A stretch of 30,889 bases of DNA, from assembly GCA_964468725.1 (NCBI GenBank), contig CAYXVU010000052.1, forward strand, positions 1-30,889, given 5' to 3'. Both the position numbers and the translations under genes were made by a program. This document shows positions 7,797 to 17,175 of this stretch, piece by piece; position 1 is the first letter of the stretch, and each line of letters opens with the position of its first letter. A model generated the notes under the pieces. That model had not been told where the DNA came from and made no database searches. It saw nothing but the letters and a program-made list of their open reading frames with translations. This DNA is from CAYXVU01 sp964468725 (GTDB taxonomy: Bacteria; Acidobacteriota; Blastocatellia; UBA7656).

Positions 7797-10082
7797 ATGT
7801 CGAAAAATAGACCTTCTGACTCTTTCATTGGCACGCTCTTCGCTGGACGCTTTCAGATGCTCGAAAAGATTGGCGAAGGCGGCATGGGCGCTATTTATAA
7901 AGCCATGCACACGCGCATGGATCGCATCTGCGCCATCAAGTTGATGACCGGCATCTCGCAAAACAACGAAGCTGCGCTGGCACGTTTTAACCGCGAAGCC
8001 AAGATGGCCAGCCGCATTGATTCGCAGCACGCCGTCGCCATCTATGATTTCGGCGAGGCTGAAGGCGGCATCCCTTACTTGGCGATGGAGTTTATTGATG
8101 GCAAACCTTTATCGCATACGCTCACACGTGAACGCAAACTCGCCCTCGCGCGCGTAGTTCACATCACCGAGCAGATCACCAAAGCGCTCACCAAAGCTCA
8201 CACCCTCGGCATCATTCACCGCGACCTCAAACCCGACAACATCATGCTGACCAATCGGGACGGCGACCCGGACTATGTCAAAGTACTCGATTTCGGCATC
8301 GCGAAAACGGTCAGCGACGACAATCAAGACCATCTGACGCGCACCGGCTATGTGCTCGGCACGCCGGTCTATATGTCGCCTGAACAACTCTCCGGCGACC
8401 AACTTGACTCGCGCTCAGACCTCTACAGTCTGGCCATCATCGTCTATGAGATGCTCAGCGGTCGCTTGCCCTTTGAAGGCGAAAACCCGCAGGCCATCAT
8501 GATCAAGCGGGTGACGAGCGATCCCATCCCGTTGCGTGTCGCGTCGCCCTCGGCAAGCGATGCGGTTGAGCGGGTCGTGATGCAGGCGCTGTCGCGCAAC
8601 CGCGATGACCGCCCGGCCAGCGTTGAAAAGTTCGCTGCCGAATTGCGCCACGCGCACGACATCACAACCCATCAACTAGGCGGGCGCGAAACCCATAAAA
8701 TCGGACAGGGCTATGCGCCATCTACGAGCGGCGGCACGGCGGAGTTTTCATCCGGCCTGCTTGTAGATATCAACAAGACCGAAGTCTCCGGCGGTGCGGG
8801 TCAGACGATTGCCTTAGAGTCGTTTGCCCAGACTCAGGACGCTTCGCGCCCCGGCACGGATGTGCAACCGGCCAGCCAACAGGATTTCCAGACCAAAGCG
8901 TCGGACACATTGCAACAAGATTTGGCGTCGAATTTCGCCCCGACTATTCAAGCCCCGGCTCCGCCGCCCGTACAGGGAAAGACGACCGTACCCGATGCAG
9001 GACTCCAGCCCGCACCGCCGCCGCCAATAGCTGTGGTCGAATCGCAACCGCGCCCGACGCCTTGGGGGCTCTATGCCGGTGGCGCAACCCTCGTGCTGGT
9101 CGCTTTGGCAGCCGTCTATCTCTTTGTGCTCAGCGGTTCGGGCTTCACCTTAACGGTTACCGGCACGCCGAAGAGCGAGGTCTTCATCAATAATGCGCGC
9201 GTCGGTGTGATCGGCGAGGACAGCAGACTGCGGTTGACCGGACTTGAGGCGGGCGACAAAACGATTCGCATCGCGCGCGAAGGCTTCGCCGCTTTCGAAA
9301 CCTCTCTGAGCGCCAAGAAGGGCGAAGAGAAGACCCTCGAAGCCCGCTTGCTGCCGATGGCCATCGAATTCAAAGGCGAGATGGTCTTGATTCCGGCAGG
9401 CGAATTCGTGATGGGCAGCAACACGAACGAAGCCGATGAAAAGCCGGAACACAAAGTCACGCTGCCCGCTTACTACATTGACAAGTACGAAGTGACCAAT
9501 GCGCAATATAAAGCTTTCTGCGATGCGACCGGGCGCACGCCACCCATCATTCCAACCCCTTGGGGAAAGAATTATTTCGCGGGACAACCTGATGCGCCCG
9601 TCTTAGGCATCACATGGGCGGACGCAAACGCCTACGCGCAGTGGGCAGGCAAACGGTTGCCGACCGAAGAGGAATGGGAGAAAGCCGCATCGTGGAACCC
9701 GGCAACCAACACCAAAAACCAATGGCCATGGGGCGGTCAGGCTGACCTGACGCGCGCGGTCATCGGTAAGGAGCAACCCGTTTCCGTAAAAGAGTATCAG
9801 AGTGACCGTAGCGCCGCAGGCGTCTTTGGCATGGGAGGCAATGCTCCCGAATGGGTCGCCTCGAAGTATCAAGCCTACGCGGGCAATACGGCGGCGAATG
9901 GCAACTTTGACAAAGGGAATTATGTGGTGCGCGGCGGCAGTTTCAGAGGTCAAGCGATCAACAATGCCCGCACTTCGCGCAGAGACTTTTTGCCAGCAAC
10001 TGAATCTGCCCCAGTCGGCTTTCGTTGCGCGGTGGCCGCCGATGCGCCGGGGGTTCAAGCGGTAGCAGGCAGCGGAAAATAG
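7797..10082 (+). CDS. Transmembrane Ser/Thr kinase with PEGA and FGE-sulfatase-like sensor domains
   Basis: A 761-residue Hanks-type kinase. From the ATG at 7797 it shows a G-loop GEGGMG (26-31), catalytic Lys 48 (CAIKLM), IIHRDLKPDN with D143, DFG with D165, and the activation-segment YMSPEQ. A Pro/Gln/Ala-rich linker (about 300-420) leads to one membrane helix (about 424-446). Outside are a PEGA domain (about 450-520) and a formylglycine-generating-enzyme/C-type-lectin-like domain (about 527-752). That last domain lacks the cysteines an FGE uses for catalysis (the core reads RGGSFRGQAINNART), so it probably binds ligand rather than modifying sulfatases. The frame is open upstream to 7608, but the kinase fold starts right after 7797. 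It heads a seven-gene same-strand cluster and is likely its inner-membrane sensor. Confidence 0.88.
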   Translation: MSKNRPSDSFIGTLFAGRFQMLEKIGEGGMGAIYKAMHTRMDRICAIKLMTGISQNNEAALARFNREAKMASRIDSQHAVAIYDFGEAEGGIPYLAMEFIDGKPLSHTLTRERKLALARVVHITEQITKALTKAHTLGIIHRDLKPDNIMLTNRDGDPDYVKVLDFGIAKTVSDDNQDHLTRTGYVLGTPVYMSPEQLSGDQLDSRSDLYSLAIIVYEMLSGRLPFEGENPQAIMIKRVTSDPIPLRVASPSASDAVERVVMQALSRNRDDRPASVEKFAAELRHAHDITTHQLGGRETHKIGQGYAPSTSGGTAEFSSGLLVDINKTEVSGGAGQTIALESFAQTQDASRPGTDVQPASQQDFQTKASDTLQQDLASNFAPTIQAPAPPPVQGKTTVPDAGLQPAPPPPIAVVESQPRPTPWGLYAGGATLVLVALAAVYLFVLSGSGFTLTVTGTPKSEVFINNARVGVIGEDSRLRLTGLEAGDKTIRIAREGFAAFETSLSAKKGEEKTLEARLLPMAIEFKGEMVLIPAGEFVMGSNTNEADEKPEHKVTLPAYYIDKYEVTNAQYKAFCDATGRTPPIIPTPWGKNYFAGQPDAPVLGITWADANAYAQWAGKRLPTEEEWEKAASWNPATNTKNQWPWGGQADLTRAVIGKEQPVSVKEYQSDRSAAGVFGMGGNAPEWVASKYQAYAGNTAANGNFDKGNYVVRGGSFRGQAINNARTSRRDFLPATESAPVGFRCAVAADAPGVQAVAGSGK

Positions 10083-10119
10083 GTTCCGCATCGCGTTGGC
10101 AAGGGTCAGGAGTTCAACC

Positions 10120-10872
10120 ATGCAAGCAAGCGTTTTTCGATTCGCCGTACTGCTCTTAGCCGCCATTGCTGCACTCTCTTCGTCTGTTGTGCAGGCGCAA
10201 AAATCGAAAGCCCTGTCGTGGGGCACGACGGCGAAAGTCACGCGCGTGCAAAAGGCGAATCGCAAAACCTCACAACCGCCCCCGGCGGTGCAAACCGTCG
10301 CCCTCCTCACCTTGCAATGGCGGGTGTTGGCGCGCGGCGACGGCAATAAAAAGGTCGAAGTGGATTCCGTTACCGAGTTCGAAACCGGCGACCAATTGCA
10401 ACTGGCCATCACCGCCAATCAAAGCGGCTACCTCTACGTCATCAACTTTACCGAAGGCTCTGATGAGGATGGTGTGTTGCTGTTTCCCGCCAAATACATA
10501 AACGGCGGCAAGAACTTTGTGAAGAAGAATGCGGAATATATTGTTCCGGCTTTCTGTGAAAATATGGAGACGCCCGATGATTGCTGGATGCGCATGGATC
10601 CGCCTGCGGGCACAGAGAATCTGGTCATCATCTTTAGCCGCGAAGAGATTACCACCTTGCCCAATGAAGCCAATGAAGCGGGCGAAATTCCCATCACTCA
10701 CCAAACGCTGCAAGCGCTGCAAGCGCAATCGGTCGGCGAGGTGCGCGAGTTGGCCAAACCGCCGCGCCTCAGAGGTCTCAACCCTGCGCGCTTCGGCAGG
10801 TGGGTGCAAAATATCAGTACCAAAGATAACGAGGATTTGATAACCACCATTAAACTCAAACACATTGAGTGA
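10120..10872 (+). CDS. Exported DUF4384-domain protein (first copy)
   Basis: A 250-residue protein with a clear signal peptide (1 to about 27, ending VVQAQ). A DUF4384-type beta domain occupies about 70-155 (VTEFETGDQLQLAI, GYLYVINF, DGVLLFPAKYINGG). I chose the ATG at 10120, not the in-frame codon at 10096, because AGGAG lies 7 nt upstream and the signal peptide starts there. DUF4384 is commonly found with or fused to caspases and Ser/Thr kinases; its biochemical role is unknown. The gene begins 37 nt after the kinase and is followed 24 nt later by a second DUF4384 gene. Both copies end in a similar strand (IKLKH here, LRLKH in the other), which suggests a tandem duplication that has diverged. 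Confidence 0.75.
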   Translation: MQASVFRFAVLLLAAIAALSSSVVQAQKSKALSWGTTAKVTRVQKANRKTSQPPPAVQTVALLTLQWRVLARGDGNKKVEVDSVTEFETGDQLQLAITANQSGYLYVINFTEGSDEDGVLLFPAKYINGGKNFVKKNAEYIVPAFCENMETPDDCWMRMDPPAGTENLVIIFSREEITTLPNEANEAGEIPITHQTLQALQAQSVGEVRELAKPPRLRGLNPARFGRWVQNISTKDNEDLITTIKLKHIE

Positions 10873-10896
10873 GGACGTGAAAGGAGTGCAGATTAC

Positions 10897-11610
10897 ATGA
10901 AAGCGATGTTTCGATTTCCCATCACCTTATTGATAGCCCTGTTGCTGATTTCCTCCGGGCTGGCGCAGAAAAAAGGCGACAACGATGCGCGCACCCGCGC
11001 TTTGTTTGTCAAAAAGAAAGCCGACGCCATGATGGTCGTCTTGATGAAGGTCGAAGGCGCGACGCTGGTTCCCATCTCACCGAGCAGCGAATTCAAGAGC
11101 GGCGATCAGGTCAAGGTGCAATTTCAAAGCAATTTCAACGGCTATATCTATCTGGTCAATGTGACGCCCGGCGGCAAAAAGAAGGTTCTCTTTCCGCAAG
11201 ACAGCGAAGCCAACAACATTGTGCAAGCCGATAAACGCTATGACTTCCCACCCGGTCAGGATGTCATCGAATTCGACGATCAAGAGAAGGGCACTGAGGT
11301 GCTGCAAGTGATTATGTCGCGCTCCCGTATTGCATTGCTTGATGATGCCATTAAAAATTCGGACGGCGAACTCGGCGAAAGCGCCGAAAGCGCCGCCGCC
11401 GAATTGGAGGGCGGCATCTCCAATTCAAAAGTCTCTTCCGTGCTGCCGGAGGGAGAAGCCAACGGCGTGCGCTCGCGCAAAATCACCATTGCGCCGGGCA
11501 AAGACAAGAACCCGCAAGGCTCGGTCGTTGCCATTGACGACGCGGCTTCGAAGTCGAAGCTGAAAGAAGGCGATGTCGCAACCTTCGAATTGCGGCTCAA
11601 ACATAATTAA
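10897..11610 (+). CDS. Exported DUF4384-domain protein (second copy)
   Basis: A 237-residue protein with a signal peptide (about 1-23, ending SGLAQ) and a DUF4384-like domain (about 66-145: EFKSGDQVKVQF, GYIYLVNVTPGG, KVLFPQDSEANN). The C-terminal half is acidic then lysine-rich and finishes with FELRLKHN, like the neighbouring paralogue. GGAG lies about 10 nt upstream of the start. It sits between the first DUF4384 gene and the trypsin-like protease (27 nt downstream), so all four early genes of this cluster are tightly packed and probably one transcript. Its role is unknown; a periplasmic adaptor for the kinase ectodomain or for the proteases is an inference from context. Confidence 0.72.
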   Translation: MKAMFRFPITLLIALLLISSGLAQKKGDNDARTRALFVKKKADAMMVVLMKVEGATLVPISPSSEFKSGDQVKVQFQSNFNGYIYLVNVTPGGKKKVLFPQDSEANNIVQADKRYDFPPGQDVIEFDDQEKGTEVLQVIMSRSRIALLDDAIKNSDGELGESAESAAAELEGGISNSKVSSVLPEGEANGVRSRKITIAPGKDKNPQGSVVAIDDAASKSKLKEGDVATFELRLKHN

Positions 11611-11637
11611 GGCAGTCTCCCGGTAAACGGTTTTCGA

Positions 11638-12822
11638 ATGATGTCGGCAAGAGCAGTAAGCACCCGCCTCGATCTTCGCGCCGTCGCCTGCGCGTTGGCA
11701 GTCGGTTTGTGGCTGTTACCAGCTATTGGCTCGGCGTGGCAATCTGCCGCGCGCGGCAACCTGCCGACATCACCCGAAGATCGAAAATTGATTCGGCAAG
11801 CCATCGCGTCGGTCGGCTTATTGCTGGTGCGCAGCAGCGCCGACCCTCCGGCACAGGCTCTCAGGCCGCGCGGCTCGGCTGTCATCGTGCGCAGCGACGG
11901 GCTGGTCGTAACCAATCATCACGTCATCTTCGATAGCCAAACCGGGCGCTTTTATCAGGACATCTTTATTGCGCTCACCGAAGACGGCGCGGCATCAACA
12001 GCCGAACGCTATCGCTTGCAACCGGCGCTGATTAACAAAGACTACGATCTCGTATTGCTGCGCATAGAGGCGGACAAAGGCGACAGCGGCGCACCGGCCA
12101 ATATCTTTCCGGCATTGGCGATGGGGAATTCGCGCCGCTTGCAACTGCTTGATGATCTGACGGTCATCGGCTTTCCTGAAAAAGGCGGCACAACCATCAC
12201 CCTCAGTCGCGGCGAAGTGCAGGGCATTGATCCGCTCAATCAATGGATCAAAACCGATGCCCGACTGCTGCATGGCAATAGCGGCGGCGCGGCGGTCAGC
12301 GACGAGGGCAAACTGATCGGCATTCCGACGAAAGTCTATGCCGACTCTCAGCCTATTGATAAAGACGGCGATGGTTTCCCCGATGAATATAAGACCTATG
12401 GCGCAGTCGGTTTTTTGCGTCCCGCGCATCTGGTTGCTTCCATGATTGCGCAACTGGAACGCCGCACAGTGGCAGGTGAAAAGTCTCTGCCGCCCGACCC
12501 CGCGCAACTCAAACCGACGCCGGTGATGTCCGAACCGGGAGCCATCACCCTGCGCGGGGTGGTCAAAACTCTGAGCGGTAAACCCATCGCCGGAGCGCGC
12601 GTCGGGTTGGTCATCTTCGGGGCGCGCGAAGTGAAGACCGAAAACTTGCTCACCTGGGCGGGAACCAACAGCGAGGGTCAGTTCGTTATGAAAGCGCCGG
12701 TGCCTGCCGGGAGATATACGCTGAAAGCCCGCGCTTTGGGCTATGAAGCGTATTCGCGCGATGTCGTGATTGAGCTCAGGAATCAACCCCTCGTCATCGA
12801 ATTGCGCACGTTGAGCAAATAG
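11638..12822 (+). CDS. Exported trypsin-like serine protease with C-terminal carboxypeptidase-regulatory-like domain
   Basis: A 394-residue protein with a signal peptide (about 1-33). The chymotrypsin/DegP-type core has a full triad: H95 (TNHHV), D137 (DYDLVLL) and S215 (GNSGG). After the active-site serine comes D241-K-D-G-D-G-F-P-D-E250, which looks like a thrombospondin-type-3 or EF-like calcium loop. There is no PDZ domain. Instead the C-terminus (about 302-392) is a CarboxypepD_reg-like Ig-fold domain (LRGVVKTLSGKPIAGARV ... YTLKARALGYE), often used for surface or partner binding. Two consecutive ATG codons occur at the start, so 11641 is equally possible. It is probably a regulatory or processing protease of the cluster, acting in the periplasm or at the surface. 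Confidence 0.85.
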   Translation: MMSARAVSTRLDLRAVACALAVGLWLLPAIGSAWQSAARGNLPTSPEDRKLIRQAIASVGLLLVRSSADPPAQALRPRGSAVIVRSDGLVVTNHHVIFDSQTGRFYQDIFIALTEDGAASTAERYRLQPALINKDYDLVLLRIEADKGDSGAPANIFPALAMGNSRRLQLLDDLTVIGFPEKGGTTITLSRGEVQGIDPLNQWIKTDARLLHGNSGGAAVSDEGKLIGIPTKVYADSQPIDKDGDGFPDEYKTYGAVGFLRPAHLVASMIAQLERRTVAGEKSLPPDPAQLKPTPVMSEPGAITLRGVVKTLSGKPIAGARVGLVIFGAREVKTENLLTWAGTNSEGQFVMKAPVPAGRYTLKARALGYEAYSRDVVIELRNQPLVIELRTLSK

Positions 12823-13013
12823 AGCCTGTCGGTTGGCGGCAAAACCGTTTGCGATCAGCTTGCCACTCAGATATTTTTTAGAGCAGCACAGGGAACGAAG
12901 AGTCCGACATCCGTCACAACAGAGACTCGAAAACCGAAGCATCCGCCGGACGCGCAGGTGTAGGAAGTCATCGTGTTTATTCCCTCATGGAAAAAAATGG
13001 AGAAGAAGGTCTT

Positions 13014-16000
13014 ATGAAATTCCGAATTGCTAAACAATCATCGCCGACCAACTCGCTCATCCTGACACTCAGACGACCCTATCGCATCTTGCTTCGCGTG
13101 GTGTTGGTTGCGTTGTTGGCGTCAAGCTCGCTCATTGTCACGCCCGAACGCCGCGCGCAAACCACCTCTCCCTGCGATGGGTCGGGCACACCGCCGCCTT
13201 CCCCTTCGTTGCCGAACTGCTTCATTCAACCCAAATATGACATCGCTTTTATCCTTGATCGCAGCGGCAGCATCGCCACGCGCGGACAAACCTATAACGT
13301 CGAAGTCGAAGGCGTTATGGCTGCGCTCACCAATCCCACCGTGATTCCACGCGACGGTTCGGTTGCCGTGTCGGTTCATACCTTCGATGGCGATTTGCAA
13401 ACCAATGTAGGGCTGACCGAAATCAATTCGGATGCCGACGCGCAGGCCGTTATCGCTGCGGTGCAAGCCATCAAATGCCCGTCCATCGGCACGATTGCCT
13501 TGCCCTGCCCGTTTGGCGAAACCAAAACCGATGGCGCCTTGCGCCTCGCCAATGTTCATGTGAATCAGAATCGGCGACCCGATGCGCGGCGCGTATTGTT
13601 GATGGCGACCGACGGCATGATCGAACCACCGGAGTTGGCTGCAACCGTCAACTCGGCCAATCAAATTCGCATCCAGACCGCCAGCGAAGGCATTCCTTTT
13701 GAGATTGATGTCGTGTTGGTCGGCTTGGCGACCGATAGCGAAGCGTTTCAGGCCTCGAAAGCCCGCGTTGACCAATTCGTGCTGCCTGCGCCCGTAGACG
13801 ATTTGCCGGGTGCGAGTCTGGCCATCAATGCAGGCCCTTGTAATCTGCCCGACGCAGAGATGGACCTTGCCGATTGTGCGCGACAGGCAGGCGAATTCGC
13901 CACCCTCGTTCGCAACATCATTCGCAGCGATGTCACGCCTATTCAAATCACCGTCAATACCGCAGCCGATACCCTGCCCGGTACGCCGCCGCTGCTGGAA
14001 ACCTTTTCGCTTCGGCAAGCGATGGAACTCGCCAATTGCAACGGCGGCGATACCACGATTGTCTTCAGTAGTGCGCTCGCCGGACAAATCATCAAGCCGC
14101 TTGCGCCGCTGCCTTCAATCACCCAACCCGGCGTCGTCATTGACGGATGCGAAGGCGACGACTGCACGCCTTCGATCACCATTGACGGAGCCGATGTGGA
14201 TACGACGCTCGGCGAAGGTCACAGCGACGGTTTGCTCTTGCGTTCCTACGGGGCGACGATTCGCGGCCTCAAGATTATCAACTTTGACCGCAGCGGCATC
14301 GCCGTTGATCCGCTCTGCCCGCAAGACACCGCGCTCGGCAATCGGATCGAGAAGAACGTCTTCGAAAACAATCCGGTTGCGGGCATCATCGTCAACGACC
14401 CGCCCGCGCCCGAGGGCGGCACTGCTCTGGTCGGCGCGGCGCTCTCGGCAGGGCAAGTCTCTTCGACGGCCAACACGATTGCCAACAACACGATCAGCGG
14501 CAGCGCCGTGCCGATTGATTTGATCGGCGATGGCGCGACAGCCAATGATGACGGCGACGGCGATGAGGGGCCGAACACCTTATTGAATTTTCCCGATACC
14601 GTGAGCGTTATCGCTGATGGTGCAACCGTTGACCTTACGGGTAAGGCCAACAGTCCGAACGCGGCCAACGCAATGGTCGAAATCTTTGCCGTCACCCAAT
14701 TCGAAATCAATCCCGACACCGGCTTTGTAATCATCACAGGAGTTACGCCGCTCGCCAGCGTTAAGGCTGACGACACGGGCGCATTTATGGCGGAAAACCT
14801 GCCGCCGTCTGCAACTGGACTCTACACGGCAAACCTAACAGACGGGGCTGGCAACACCTCTGAGTTGATGTTCGAATCGGACTCAGTTAAACCGCCGCAA
14901 GCTGCTGTCGTCGGAGATGCGCCGGTCGGATTCGGCAATACGCAACTCAACTCGACGCCGCCGACCCGGCAAGTGCAAATCACCAATAGCGGCAACGCAC
15001 CGCTCATTATCTCAAGCTGCTCGATTGTCCGATGCAGCGAAAACGAACCCAATCAGACGGCGCGATTTTCGATCACCGGCTGCCCGACCGCGCCCATCAA
15101 TCCCGGCGCACAGACGACGATCACTGTCACCTTCACCCCGACGGTGTGCGGCCCCTCGAAAGCCTGCTTGCTGCTGCGCACCAATGACCCGAAACGCCCG
15201 CTGGTTTTGATCGAGATCACCGCCAACGTCGTTGGCGTTACGCAGCCGGTCATCACCTTCGAAGGCGGCGGCAACGGGCTCGATTTCGGCAGCGTGAAAG
15301 CGGCGCCAAAGGCCAAACGCTTGACCAAACAACGAGCGCGCACCTTCAACGTCGCCAATCCCGGCTGCGACCAACTGACCCTCACCTTTGTCGCGGTGCG
15401 ACGGACAGGAAGCGATGTCAACAACGGCAACATCAGCAATGCGGACGATAGTCGCTTCTTTACGCTCACTCAGATTGGCACGGGCGGCGCAGAGACAACT
15501 ATTTCGCCGGGCGGCACGATCAACATTGCACCCGGTCAAACGGCCAATTTCCGCGTGCGCTTTACGCCCATCATTCCGGCGGTCGCCGGAGAGACCAGCG
15601 GGCTGGCCGCCCGTCAGGTCTTACCCGATGTAGTGACTTCGCAAATCACCTTTAATCAAAGCGCAGGCAATCCGGTTGCCGTCAACTTGACGGCGCGGGT
15701 GGCGACGGCTTTCCGCTTGATTCATCCGAATGATCCGACGGCCACGCCCTTTGTGACCCTGCGGCGGAGCGGGCTGGAACTGACGGCGGAATTTTCCGTC
15801 TATGATTCGAATCAAGATGTTCGCCGAGCGACCTATGAATTCTTTGACAGTCGCGGTCGTCTGGTCGGTAATGTCTTTGACATTGATCTGACCGGAGCGA
15901 TTGCCAATCGCAGGTTGGTACGCGGTCAGAGCTTCAGCGTTGAGCATAAATTCGGCGACAGCTTCGACGCCTTGCGCGTAGCGACCGTACGCATCACGGT

Positions 16001-16067
16001 CTTTGATGGACAGACCAATCAATCGCGCACTTCGGGCACGGTGGTGAGTGTAGCCAGTCTTCGCTAA
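13014..16067 (+). CDS. Exported vWA / CSLREA-like beta-helix / Ig-like surface protein
   Basis: A 1017-residue protein. A hydrophobic signal (about 20-45) precedes a von Willebrand A domain (about 70-305) with the MIDAS motif DRSGS (D82, S84, S86). A CSLREA-type segment follows (FSLRQAMELAN, about 340-350), then a right-handed beta-helix region (about 350-535) containing NTIANNTISGS. Two ASPM-SPD2-HYDIN-like Ig domains (about 630-735 and 745-910) carry phrases such as ITNSGNAPLIISSC and VRFTPI. I prefer the ATG at 13014 (AAGG 4 nt upstream) over 12987, which lacks a ribosome binding site. The architecture indicates a large secreted or surface adhesion/scaffold protein with divalent-metal-dependent binding. 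It lies 191 nt after the protease gene and ends just before a strong hairpin. Confidence 0.82.
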   Translation: MKFRIAKQSSPTNSLILTLRRPYRILLRVVLVALLASSSLIVTPERRAQTTSPCDGSGTPPPSPSLPNCFIQPKYDIAFILDRSGSIATRGQTYNVEVEGVMAALTNPTVIPRDGSVAVSVHTFDGDLQTNVGLTEINSDADAQAVIAAVQAIKCPSIGTIALPCPFGETKTDGALRLANVHVNQNRRPDARRVLLMATDGMIEPPELAATVNSANQIRIQTASEGIPFEIDVVLVGLATDSEAFQASKARVDQFVLPAPVDDLPGASLAINAGPCNLPDAEMDLADCARQAGEFATLVRNIIRSDVTPIQITVNTAADTLPGTPPLLETFSLRQAMELANCNGGDTTIVFSSALAGQIIKPLAPLPSITQPGVVIDGCEGDDCTPSITIDGADVDTTLGEGHSDGLLLRSYGATIRGLKIINFDRSGIAVDPLCPQDTALGNRIEKNVFENNPVAGIIVNDPPAPEGGTALVGAALSAGQVSSTANTIANNTISGSAVPIDLIGDGATANDDGDGDEGPNTLLNFPDTVSVIADGATVDLTGKANSPNAANAMVEIFAVTQFEINPDTGFVIITGVTPLASVKADDTGAFMAENLPPSATGLYTANLTDGAGNTSELMFESDSVKPPQAAVVGDAPVGFGNTQLNSTPPTRQVQITNSGNAPLIISSCSIVRCSENEPNQTARFSITGCPTAPINPGAQTTITVTFTPTVCGPSKACLLLRTNDPKRPLVLIEITANVVGVTQPVITFEGGGNGLDFGSVKAAPKAKRLTKQRARTFNVANPGCDQLTLTFVAVRRTGSDVNNGNISNADDSRFFTLTQIGTGGAETTISPGGTINIAPGQTANFRVRFTPIIPAVAGETSGLAARQVLPDVVTSQITFNQSAGNPVAVNLTARVATAFRLIHPNDPTATPFVTLRRSGLELTAEFSVYDSNQDVRRATYEFFDSRGRLVGNVFDIDLTGAIANRRLVRGQSFSVEHKFGDSFDALRVATVRITVFDGQTNQSRTSGTVVSVASLR

Positions 16068-16093
16068 CGACGCTCGGTAACCCGAAACACGGC

Positions 16094-16134
16094 GCGACCG
16101 GAAGGGATAGCCACCATTCATCCTTTCCGGTCGC
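16094..16134 (+). terminator. Strong hairpin, possible attenuator/terminator
   Basis: Arms GCGACCGGAAGGGAT (16094-16108) and ATCCTTTCCGGTCGC (16120-16134) form a 15-bp stem with one G-U pair and an 11-nt loop. No T-run follows, so it may be a stabiliser, a factor-dependent terminator or a partial barrier between the vWA and FecR genes. Confidence 0.5.
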
Positions 16135-16168
16135 ACATTCGATCACTGACAATGATTTCGGAGAAAGC

Positions 16169-17170
16169 ATGAAGAAGAGATTTCCGCAGTCTGCAATCCT
16201 ACTCGCACTGCTTGCGGTGTTGACCTTGCCTTTGTCGCCCTTGACGGCGCAAGCTGGTCACAATCCGTTTGACGAAGACCGCCCGATTAAACTCTATGCC
16301 CGCGCAGGGCTGGCTCCGATAGGCCGACTGCGCTGCGATTATTCCGATCTCAGCGCGCTCAAGATTGACGGTCGGGCAGCGCAACCGGAGGAAGCAATCT
16401 GGCCGGGTCAACTCCTACAACTGGCGTCCACTGCCCGCGTGCGTCTCTCTTTCGATTCGCTCGGCGAGGTGACGCTGACGCGCGGCGCGCGGGTGCGCTT
16501 TGCCAAAGCAATGGCCGACCAACAGTTGATCGTCACCTTGCAAAGCGGCGAACTGAGCGCCCGACTCGACCCGCAGGCCGCCGCCTACATCGAGGCGGCG
16601 GATACGCCGCTCAGCAGTTCGCGCGGCGCCAGCTTTCGTATCCGCGTCAGCAATGGCAAGGTCATAAGCGAGTCCCTTACCGGCGCACTCGACGCCGAGA
16701 TGCAAACCTCGCAACGGCGCTACGTCGTGCGACCCGTCGGCATCGGCTCGAACATCAGCGTGCGCGCCCGCTCGACGCGACAGATTCAGGTGCGGGTGAC
16801 GGATGAAAACGACAAGCCGGTTCCCGATTTGCCGATCATCTTTGCGCTCGGCGGCGGCAGCGGCCAAGCCATCGGCTCGCTTGGCGGCGGCACGAGCGCA
16901 ACGGTTAAAACCAACGCGCAAGGCATCGCCTCAACCGATTTCACCGCCGGTGACAATGCGGGCAATGATACCCTGAGCGCAACAGTCGAAGGCACGCGCT
17001 TCAGTTGGCAGGCGACGATTTTTGTCACCAAGCGCAACGGTTTTTGGACGACGCAAAATAAAATTATCGTCATTGCTGCCGTCGGCGCAGGTATCGCCAT
17101 TGCAATCCTTGCGACCTCCGGCGATGACGATAATCTCCGTCCGTTGCCGCCACCCGATGTCAGACCGTAA
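16169..17170 (+). CDS. Exported FecR-domain protein with Ig-like segment and C-terminal hydrophobic helix
   Basis: A 333-residue protein with a signal peptide (about 1-28). A FecR-type beta domain (about 65-190) is recognised by WPGQLLQLASTARVRLSF and the following GEVTLTRGARVRFA. A bacterial Ig-like (Big_1-type) segment follows at about 205-290 (IQVRVTDENDKPVPDLPIIF). A C-terminal hydrophobic helix (about 300-316, VIAAVGAGIAIAILA) precedes a short Asp/Pro-rich tail. GGAG lies 5 nt upstream of the ATG. FecR domains classically sense envelope signals for sigma factors. No ECF sigma gene is nearby, so a structural or sensory envelope role in the kinase/caspase cluster is more likely. Confidence 0.75.
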   Translation: MKKRFPQSAILLALLAVLTLPLSPLTAQAGHNPFDEDRPIKLYARAGLAPIGRLRCDYSDLSALKIDGRAAQPEEAIWPGQLLQLASTARVRLSFDSLGEVTLTRGARVRFAKAMADQQLIVTLQSGELSARLDPQAAAYIEAADTPLSSSRGASFRIRVSNGKVISESLTGALDAEMQTSQRRYVVRPVGIGSNISVRARSTRQIQVRVTDENDKPVPDLPIIFALGGGSGQAIGSLGGGTSATVKTNAQGIASTDFTAGDNAGNDTLSATVEGTRFSWQATIFVTKRNGFWTTQNKIIVIAAVGAGIAIAILATSGDDDNLRPLPPPDVRP

Positions 17171-17175
17171 CAGCA

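Noticed and set aside
9360..10050. Formylglycine-generating enzyme activity
   Set aside because: The fold is there but the cysteines needed for catalysis are not visible.
9603..10418. Minus-strand ORF of 271 codons
   Set aside because: Covers the antisense of the FGE-like domain and the start of the DUF4384 gene; no ribosome binding site or domain seen.
11995..12942. Minus-strand ORF of 315 codons
   Set aside because: Antisense to the trypsin-like protease gene, which has a full catalytic triad; a shadow caused by GC-biased codon positions.
13122..14087. Minus-strand ORF of 321 codons
   Set aside because: Antisense to the vWA domain with its MIDAS motif; no domain of its own.
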